Part shown: piece after piece, positions 1-6,049 of the stretch
Layout of the letters: each line of letters starts with the position of its first letter
Numbering within the stretch: the stretch's first letter is position 1
Assembly (NCBI GenBank): GCA_947446625.1
Contig: CANFIE010000253.1
Location: 1 to 6,049 of the forward strand
Direction of reading: 5' to 3'
Source of the DNA: Acetobacteraceae bacterium
GTDB taxonomy: Bacteria > Pseudomonadota > Alphaproteobacteria > Acetobacterales > Acetobacteraceae
DNA: 6,049 nucleotides
Translations under genes and position numbers: made by a program
The notes under the pieces: model-generated
Database searches by the model: none
Seen by the model: only the letters and a program-made list of their open reading frames with translations
Told to the model about the DNA's origin: nothing

Positions 1-406
1 CTTCCACGCTGCCACGCAGCCCGGGCGCCCGTGGCCCCAGCAAGTCCTGCGCGCCCCAGTTCAGCAGCGCCAAATCCTGCACCACCAGCACCACGCCGAA
101 GGTGGCCAGCAACTGAAACAACTCCGGCGCCCGATAAATCCGCCGCAGCAGCACCACCTCCAGCAGCGCGCCAATCAGCCCCACCGCCAGCGCCGCCAGC
201 AGCACCCCGCCCCAAAAGCCGAAATGCCCGCGCGGCAGGTTGGTGACGATGCTGTACGCCAGATAGGCCCCCAGCATGTACAGCGAGCCATGGGCGAAGT
301 TCACAATCCGGGTAACGCCGAAAATCACCGTCAGCCCGGAAGCCACCAGAAACAGGGACGAAGCGCTGGCAAGCCCGCCCAACGCCTGCAGCACCAGGTT
401 TTCCAT
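1..406 (-). CDS. livH: Branched-chain amino acid-type ABC transporter permease (LivH family), 3' end outside window
   Basis: Inner-membrane permease subunit of a HAAT/Liv-type ABC importer, which would pass substrate from the periplasmic binding protein encoded just upstream. Only the N-terminal 135 residues are in the window; the family is usually about 290 residues. The start is ATG at 406..404, the first possible start because an in-frame TGA lies four codons upstream (418..416). The translation shows hydrophobic segments at about residues 3-31, 41-54, 63-88 and 97-117. It also has the hallmark LivH stretch GLTVIFGVTRIVNFAHG at 24-40 and the conserved ELFQLLATFGVVLVVQD at 95-111. The gene begins 18 bases after the stop of the binding-protein gene and has no clear Shine-Dalgarno sequence, which suggests translational coupling. 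The family call is firm. The substrate cannot be read from this subunit, so the symbol is a family label. A second permease (LivM) and the ATPases (LivG/F) would be expected beyond base 1. Confidence 0.93.
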   Translation of the reverse strand, partial: MENLVLQALGGLASASSLFLVASGLTVIFGVTRIVNFAHGSLYMLGAYLAYSIVTNLPRGHFGFWGGVLLAALAVGLIGALLEVVLLRRIYRAPELFQLLATFGVVLVVQDLALLNWGAQDLLGPRAPGLRGSVE

Positions 407-424
407 ACTGAAAAGTCAGCCCGT

Positions 425-1636
425 TCAGCCAGCGGGCCGCAGCGTCCGCACCACCGCATCGCTCGGCAGGTACTTGGCGCCATCGGCATAGCGCCAATCC
501 ACCATGCGGCCCTTGCCGGCCCGCAGCGCGGTCTTGCCCACAAAGGCACCCATGGTGCTCTGGTGGTCCAGGGCGCGGAAGGTCACCGGGCCAAACACGC
601 TGCCGAATTCCAGGCCGCGCATGGCTTCCACCAGTTTCTCGCTGTCGGTGGTGTTGGCCTTGCGCAGCAGGGCGGCAATGGCATGCACCGTGTCATACCC
701 CACCACGCTGCCCAGCCGCGGATAGTCATTGAACTTGGCCCGGTAGGCATCGCGGAAGGCGTTGTGCACGGGGGTGTTGATCTGCTCCCACGGGTAGCCG
801 GTCACAATCCAGCCCTCGGGCGCCTCGTCGCCCAGCGGGTCCAGGTATTCCGGCTCGCCGGTCAGCAGGCTCACCACCGCCCGGCGCTCAAACAGCCCGC
901 GCGTGGCGCCCTGGCGCACGAAATTGGTCAGGTCAGCGCCAAACGTTACGTTGAAGATGGCTTCCGGATTGGAAGCCGCCAGCGCCTGCACCGTGGCGCC
1001 GGCATCAATCCGCCCCAGCGCCGGGAATTGCTCGGCCACGAATTCCACATCCGGCCGCGCCGCCTTCAGCAGCTCCTTGAACCAGCGCACCGCCGACTGG
1101 CCATACTCATAATTCGGCGCCACCAGCGCCCATTTCTTCGCCGGCAGCTTGGCCGCTTCCTCCACCAGCATGGCGCATTGCATGTAGGTGCTGGCCCGCA
1201 GGCGGAAGGTGTACTTATTGCCGCGCGACCACACGATCGCATCGGTCAGCGGCTCGCTGGCCACAAACAGCCGCTTGTTCTGCAAGGCGTAATCGCCCAG
1301 CGCCAGGCCCACATTGGAAAGGAAGCCACCCGCCAGCAGCGCCACGCGCTCATTGGCCACCAGTTCGCCGGCATGGCGCACGGCATCCTCGGGCTTGCCG
1401 GCATCGTCCCGATGCACGGTCAGCAGCGGCCGGCCATGAATACCGCCCGCGGCGTTGATCTGTTCCTGCGCCAGGGTCCAGGCTTGGCGATAGGGCTGCA
1501 AGAACGCCGGCTGGGCGGTGTAGCTGTTGATCTCGCCGATCTTCAGCGGTTCACCCTGGGCCGAGGCCAGCCGTGGCGCCGCCAGAACCGCCGCGCCACC
1601 CAGCACAGCCCGCCGCCCGAATTGAATGCCGACCAT
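425..1636 (-). CDS. ABC transporter substrate-binding protein, type 1 periplasmic (LivK-like), probable Tat substrate
   Basis: Periplasmic ligand-binding protein of a HAAT/Liv-type importer, 403 residues from the chosen start. Residues 7-26 form a signal peptide: a twin-arginine core GRRAVLGG (R8, R9), a short Ala/Leu-rich segment and an Ala-Ser-Ala cleavage site after A26. There is no lipobox cysteine. The mature part fits the Peripla_BP_6 fold: opening LKIGEINSYT (31-40), INAAGGIHGRPL (60-71), the hinge-region FNVTFGADLTNF (228-239), YDTVHAIAALLRKA (314-327) and the late FRALDHQ motif (353-359). The ATG at 1636 is preferred because AAGGGG sits 7 bases upstream. An in-frame ATG at 1684 would add 16 residues ahead of the signal peptide, and a GTG abuts the chosen ATG. 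The gene lies 18 bases before the permease and 178 bases after pimD. Family ligands include branched-chain amino acids, amides, aromatic acids and other carboxylates. The pim-type neighbours make a mono- or dicarboxylic acid plausible, but that is inference. Confidence 0.93.
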   Translation of the reverse strand: MVGIQFGRRAVLGGAAVLAAPRLASAQGEPLKIGEINSYTAQPAFLQPYRQAWTLAQEQINAAGGIHGRPLLTVHRDDAGKPEDAVRHAGELVANERVALLAGGFLSNVGLALGDYALQNKRLFVASEPLTDAIVWSRGNKYTFRLRASTYMQCAMLVEEAAKLPAKKWALVAPNYEYGQSAVRWFKELLKAARPDVEFVAEQFPALGRIDAGATVQALAASNPEAIFNVTFGADLTNFVRQGATRGLFERRAVVSLLTGEPEYLDPLGDEAPEGWIVTGYPWEQINTPVHNAFRDAYRAKFNDYPRLGSVVGYDTVHAIAALLRKANTTDSEKLVEAMRGLEFGSVFGPVTFRALDHQSTMGAFVGKTALRAGKGRMVDWRYADGAKYLPSDAVVRTLRPAG

Positions 1637-1643
1637 CACCCTG

Positions 1644-1649
1644 CCCCTT
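1644..1649 (-). promoter_or_regulatory. Ribosome binding site deciding the substrate-binding-protein start
   Basis: Read on the minus strand this is AAGGGG, followed by a 7-base spacer and then ATG at 1636..1634. The spacing is close to ideal for a Shine-Dalgarno sequence. It also places the twin-arginine signal peptide directly at the N terminus, so it argues against the longer reading from ATG 1684. Confidence 0.6.
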
Positions 1650-1728
1650 GAATGCGCATGTTGGCGCCTGATCGGCTGAGGCATATCGCCGAAAGCCGTG
1701 AATCAGTCGCCCAAAAAAGCCTTCACGC

Positions 1729-1757
1729 ATCAAACCGCCAGCACAGGGGCGTTGCAA
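1729..1757 (-). promoter_or_regulatory. Candidate sigma-70-type promoter for the transporter genes
   Basis: On the minus strand TTGCAA (1757..1752) is followed by a 17-base spacer and TTTGAT (1734..1729). Each hexamer matches four of six consensus positions. It lies about 93 bases upstream of the substrate-binding-protein start and downstream of the hairpins that follow pimD, which is where a promoter for a separate transporter transcript would be expected. In GC-rich alphaproteobacteria such matches arise often by chance, so this is only a candidate. Confidence 0.2.
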
Positions 1758-1762
1758 ACGAA

Positions 1763-1780
1763 TTTCGCTGCAGCGCGAAA
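1763..1780 (-). repeat. Small inverted repeat (hairpin) in the pimD-transporter gap
   Basis: The 6-base arms TTTCGC (1763-1768) and GCGAAA (1775-1780) are perfectly complementary around a 6-base spacer. The repeat sits directly downstream, in the sense of transcription, of the stronger GC-rich hairpin at 1786-1809. It may be a second part of the same terminator region, or an operator near the candidate promoter. I do not recognise it as the site of a known regulator. Confidence 0.4.
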
Positions 1781-1809
1781 ACTGATGGGGCCCCGTTGCC
1801 AGGGCCCCA
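1778..1809 (-). terminator. Probable intrinsic terminator after pimD
   Basis: On the minus strand TGGGGCCC (1809..1802), an 8-base loop and GGGCCCCA (1793..1786) form a perfect 8-bp GC-rich stem. It begins five bases after the pimD stop codon. Four Ts follow at 1781..1778, after a 4-base interruption. The position just past a stop codon supports a terminator role, but the T-tract is short and offset, so termination may be partial. If it works, it ends the beta-oxidation transcript and separates it from the transporter genes. Confidence 0.5.
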
Positions 1810-1814
1810 ACCCG

Positions 1815-2966
1815 TCAGGCCGCCGCCACCAGGCCACCGGCCTCGGTCAGCACCCGAATCCAATGATCGGCATCGCCAAAGGCGCCGTCATTGGCGGTCA
1901 GCCGCTTGAAGTAATGGCCGCCGGCATACTCCATGGTCATGGCAATGCCGCCATGCAGCTGCACGGTCTGCTGGCCCACAAAGCGCGAGGAGCGGCCGAT
2001 CTGCACCTTCACCGCCGCCATGTTCTTGCGCCGCGCCGCCGCATCATCATCCTGCGCCGACATGGTGCCGAAGAACGCCATGGACCGCGCCTGCTCCAGC
2101 GCCACCATCATATCCGCGCTGCGGTGCTGCAACGCCTGGAAGCTGCCGATGGTGCGGCCAAATTGCTGCCGCGTCTTCAGGTATTCCAGCGTCATCAGGT
2201 GCGCCGCCTCCATGGCGCCCACCGCCTCGGCGGCCAGGGCGGCAATGGCTTCGTCAACCACCCGGTCCACCAGCGGCAGGCCGCCGGCGGCATCGCCCAG
2301 CACCGCATCGGCACCCAGCTTCACATTGCTGAGAGCCACCTGCGCCGCGCGCTGGCCATCCACCGTGGCAAAGCCCTTCACGCTCACGCCTGCCGCCTTG
2401 GCGTCCACCAGGAACACGCCAATGCCGCTCTTGTCGCGCTGGCCGCCCGCGGTGCGCGCCGTCACAATGAACACATCGGCGCTGTCGCCATGGATAACCA
2501 TGCCCTTGGCGCCGTTAAGCACCCAGCCGGCACCATCCTTCGTCGCGGTCGTCGCCACGTCGAACAGGTCGTAGCGGCTCTGCTTCTCGTTATGCGCGAA
2601 GGCCAGCTTCAGCTTGCCCTCGGCAATCTGCGGCACCAGGGCCGCACGCTGCGCCGCGTTGGCGCCATGCCGCAGAAAGCCACCGCCCACCACAACCGTG
2701 GTGAACCAGGGCTCCAGCGTAATGTGCTTGCCCATCTGCTCGGCCACAATCATCACTTCCTCGGCGCCGCCGCCAAAGCCACCCTCGGCCTCGGCAAACG
2801 GCAGCCCGAGCAAGCCCAGCTCGGCATAGGCAGCCCACATCTCCGTGCTCCAGCCCTGCGGAGACTTCAGATAGGCCTTGCGGTTCTCAAACCCGTACTT
2901 GTCACCCAGCAGGCGCGAAACGCTGTCCTGCAGCAGGCGCTGGTCTTCCGAGAGATCAAAATCCAT
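1815..2966 (-). CDS. pimD: Pimeloyl-CoA dehydrogenase small subunit (PimD-type acyl-CoA dehydrogenase)
   Basis: FAD-dependent acyl-CoA dehydrogenase subunit, 383 residues, complete and of usual length. With PimC it would introduce the alpha,beta double bond into pimeloyl-CoA or a similar acyl-CoA, passing electrons to ETF. Domains in order: N-terminal helical region (about 1-115) opening MDFDLSEDQRLL; central beta domain (about 120-225) with AFAHNEKQSRYDL (122-134) in place of the usual TEPGAGSD-type loop; C-terminal helical domain (about 230-383) with YLKTRQQFG (262-270) and QLHGGIAMTMEY (336-347). By alignment from memory, E239 in VVDEAIAAL falls at the isovaleryl-CoA-dehydrogenase-type catalytic position, while the medium-chain-type catalytic glutamate is replaced within FGDADHW (363-369). 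The ATG at 2966 has AGAGGAA ten bases upstream. The gene starts 44 bases after pimC, indicating one operon. The PimD-like family is clear; the true chain-length preference is not. Confidence 0.92.
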   Translation of the reverse strand: MDFDLSEDQRLLQDSVSRLLGDKYGFENRKAYLKSPQGWSTEMWAAYAELGLLGLPFAEAEGGFGGGAEEVMIVAEQMGKHITLEPWFTTVVVGGGFLRHGANAAQRAALVPQIAEGKLKLAFAHNEKQSRYDLFDVATTATKDGAGWVLNGAKGMVIHGDSADVFIVTARTAGGQRDKSGIGVFLVDAKAAGVSVKGFATVDGQRAAQVALSNVKLGADAVLGDAAGGLPLVDRVVDEAIAALAAEAVGAMEAAHLMTLEYLKTRQQFGRTIGSFQALQHRSADMMVALEQARSMAFFGTMSAQDDDAAARRKNMAAVKVQIGRSSRFVGQQTVQLHGGIAMTMEYAGGHYFKRLTANDGAFGDADHWIRVLTEAGGLVAAA

Positions 2967-3010
2967 TTTCTGTTAGTTCCTCTACTCGCGTTCCAGGGAA
3001 GCTGCGGGCC

Positions 3011-4231
3011 TCACAGCCCCAGGAAGGCTTTCGCCATGATGTTGCGCTGGATCTCGTTGGACCCACCGTAAATGCTCTGCTTGCGCCAGTTGAAGTAGAT
3101 GCCCGCCAGGCCAAAGGCCCAGTCCGGCGCGATATCCGGGTCTTCCGCCACCACCTGCTCGGTGCCGCCTTCCATGTCGGGGTCGCCATCCACCCAGGCA
3201 TAGGGACCGGCCGCCTTCATCAGCAGTTCGGAAACGCCCTGCTGAATCTCGGTGCCCTTGATCTTCAGCACGCTCGTCGTCGGGTCCGGCTTGTTGCTGC
3301 CCGGGTTCTTCATGGCGGTGGCGATAACCCGCATCACCGTCATTTCCAGCGCCTGCAACTCCACCTCAATCTCGGTGACCTTGGTCATGAAGCCGACATC
3401 CTGGCTCAGCGGCTTGCCATTGTCGTAGGTCTCGGCGGCAATCTTCTTCAGCCGGGCAATGCGCTCACGGCTGGCGCCCACGCGGGCCTGGCCAAAGCGC
3501 TCATTGCCCAGCAGGTACTTGGCGCAATCCCAGCCACGGTTTTCCGTACCCACCAGGTTCTCGGCCGGCACCTTCACATCGTCGAAGAACACCTCGTTCA
3601 CCTCATGCCCGCCCTCGATCGTGATGATCGGGCGCACGGTGATCCCCGGCGTCTTCATATCCACCAGCAGGAAGCTGATGCCTTCCTGCTTCTTCGCGGT
3701 CGGGTCCGTCCGAACCAGCAGAAAAATCCAATCGGCATGCTGCGCCAGCGTGGTCCAGGTCTTCTGGCCGTTCACAATCCAGAAGTCGCCTTCCTTCACC
3801 GCCCGCGTCTTCAGCCCGGCCAGGTCGGAACCCGCGCCCGGCTCGCTGAAGCCCTGGCACCACCAATCATCCAGGTTCAGCATGCGCGGCAGGAATTTTT
3901 CCTTTTGTTCCTTATTGCCGAAGGCAATGATCACCGGCCCGCACATGTTGATGTTGAAGCCCAGCGGCGAGGGCGCCGGCGCCAGCATCAATTCCTCACG
4001 GAAGATGTAGCGCTGCGCCGTGGTCCAGCCCGGGCCGCCATGCTCCTTCGGCCATTCCGGCGCCGCCCAGCCGCGCTTGTTCAAAATCTGCTGCCACTGC
4101 ACCACCTGCGCCTTGGTGGGAGACTTGCCCTGCTTCATCCGCGCATGCGTCTCGGCCGGCAGGTTCGCGGCGATGAAGCTGCGGACTTCCGCACGGAAGG
4201 CCTTTTCCTCGTCGGTCCAACGAAGGTCCAT
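3011..4231 (-). CDS. pimC: Pimeloyl-CoA dehydrogenase large subunit (PimC-type acyl-CoA dehydrogenase)
   Basis: FAD-dependent acyl-CoA dehydrogenase, 406 residues, complete. It would act with PimD on pimeloyl-CoA or other dicarboxylyl/fatty acyl-CoAs as the first oxidation of beta-oxidation. Visible landmarks: N-terminal MDLRWTDEEKAFRAEVR; WPKEHGGPGW (60-69); the FAD/substrate loop QGFSEPGAGSDLAGLKT (126-142); WIVNGQKTWTT (151-161); GGHEVNEVFFDDVKVP (207-222); LLGNERFGQARVG (240-252); and the C-terminal YGGSNEIQRNI (388-398). Y388-G389-G390 replaces the YEG of medium/short-chain enzymes, so the catalytic base is probably E244 in GNER, as in isovaleryl- and long-chain acyl-CoA dehydrogenases. 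The start at ATG 4231 is supported by AAGGGAG eight bases upstream. It follows the fused hydratase/dehydrogenase gene by 95 bases, a gap that holds two palindromes, and precedes pimD by 44 bases. Family identity is strong; physiological substrate is inferred. Confidence 0.93.
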   Translation of the reverse strand: MDLRWTDEEKAFRAEVRSFIAANLPAETHARMKQGKSPTKAQVVQWQQILNKRGWAAPEWPKEHGGPGWTTAQRYIFREELMLAPAPSPLGFNINMCGPVIIAFGNKEQKEKFLPRMLNLDDWWCQGFSEPGAGSDLAGLKTRAVKEGDFWIVNGQKTWTTLAQHADWIFLLVRTDPTAKKQEGISFLLVDMKTPGITVRPIITIEGGHEVNEVFFDDVKVPAENLVGTENRGWDCAKYLLGNERFGQARVGASRERIARLKKIAAETYDNGKPLSQDVGFMTKVTEIEVELQALEMTVMRVIATAMKNPGSNKPDPTTSVLKIKGTEIQQGVSELLMKAAGPYAWVDGDPDMEGGTEQVVAEDPDIAPDWAFGLAGIYFNWRKQSIYGGSNEIQRNIMAKAFLGL

Positions 4232-4239
4232 GTTGCGTT

Positions 4240-4246
4240 CTCCCTT
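4240..4246 (-). promoter_or_regulatory. Ribosome binding site of pimC
   Basis: On the minus strand AAGGGAG is followed by an 8-base spacer before the ATG at 4231..4229. It supports this start and shows that pimC has its own translation signal, rather than depending on coupling with the upstream gene 95 bases away. Confidence 0.6.
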
Positions 4247-4263
4247 GCAATTCTACAGCGCGT

Positions 4264-4275
4264 CCGGCGCGCCGG
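4264..4275. repeat. 12-bp perfect palindrome upstream of pimC
   Basis: CCGGCGCGCCGG is its own reverse complement. It lies about 30 bases upstream of the pimC start, between the pimC ribosome binding site and the larger hairpin at 4295-4320. It could be an operator-like element, or simply a chance product of high GC content. No known regulator site is recognised. Confidence 0.35.
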
Positions 4276-4294
4276 TTCCCATTCAAGCCGCAGT

Positions 4295-4320
4295 CGGCCC
4301 CCTTCCTCGGAAGGGGGCCG
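4295..4320 (-). repeat. Strong intergenic hairpin between the fused hydratase/dehydrogenase gene and pimC
   Basis: The arms CGGCCCCCTTCC (4295-4306) and GGAAGGGGGCCG (4309-4320) are perfectly complementary across 12 bases with only two bases between them. In RNA this would be an 11-bp stem with a four-base loop. It starts six bases after the stop codon of the upstream gene. There is no T-tract on the minus-strand side, so it is not a classical intrinsic terminator. It could block 3' exonucleases, attenuate read-through into pimC, or be a dispersed repeat. The function is unknown from sequence alone. Confidence 0.55.
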
Positions 4321-4326
4321 TCCGGT

Positions 4327-6049
<1,723 letters not shown>

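Noticed and set aside
31..246. Short Pro/Ala-rich plus-strand frame at the left edge
   Set aside because: It is antisense to the LivH-type permease, whose minus-strand translation matches the family well. Its Pro/Ala composition is typical of an antisense GC-rich frame.
224..1651. Long open frame on the plus strand opposite the substrate-binding-protein gene (475 codons)
   Set aside because: The translation is rich in His, Arg, Gln and Ala with no domain, and it runs antisense to a well-recognised periplasmic binding protein. Long antisense frames of this kind are a normal by-product of GC-rich codon use.
1713..1718. Run of six Ts on the minus strand as a possible terminator tail
   Set aside because: No stable GC-rich stem lies immediately upstream on the minus strand, only a weak 5-bp GTGAA/TTCAC pairing across a long loop that includes the run, so it is not called as a terminator.
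1698..3071. Long open frame on the plus strand opposite pimD (457 codons)
   Set aside because: It has the same His/Arg/Leu-rich antisense character, no recognisable motifs, and a full-length overlap with a clear acyl-CoA dehydrogenase gene.

Overview
The window is a GC-rich stretch of an alphaproteobacterial-type chromosome. My best guess is Rhodospirillales/Acetobacteraceae, but this is inference: it rests on the strong G/C preference at third codon positions and the style of the signal peptide, and no marker gene fixes the taxon. All five genes lie on the minus strand, so transcription runs from base 6049 toward base 1. The genes at both ends are cut by the window edges.

The upstream module (6049 down to 1815) is a beta-oxidation cassette. 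First comes the large C-terminal part of a fused enoyl-CoA hydratase/3-hydroxyacyl-CoA dehydrogenase. It is followed by two different acyl-CoA dehydrogenase subunits that closely resemble the large (PimC) and small (PimD) subunits of pimeloyl-CoA dehydrogenase. The order fused hydratase/dehydrogenase, PimC, PimD recalls the pim genes of Rhodopseudomonas palustris, which degrade dicarboxylic acids and fatty acids. Together these enzymes would perform three successive steps: the acyl-CoA is desaturated by PimCD, the enoyl-CoA is hydrated, and the 3-hydroxyacyl-CoA is oxidised to the 3-ketoacyl-CoA. The ligase and thiolase expected for a full pathway are not in the window.

The downstream module (1636 down to 1) starts a branched-chain-amino-acid-type (HAAT/Liv) ABC importer. 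It contains a periplasmic substrate-binding protein with a probable Tat signal, then the first 135 residues of a LivH-type permease. A 178-base gap separates the modules and carries two hairpins and a weak candidate promoter, so the transporter may have its own transcript. The proximity suggests the importer could take up a carboxylic acid fed into the pim-type enzymes. The sequence does not prove this.

No gap exceeds 300 bases. I see no RNA gene, mobile element, CRISPR array or previously undescribed system. The points most worth a second look are the predicted catalytic-residue arrangement of the two dehydrogenases, the intergenic palindromes, and the transporter/beta-oxidation pairing.
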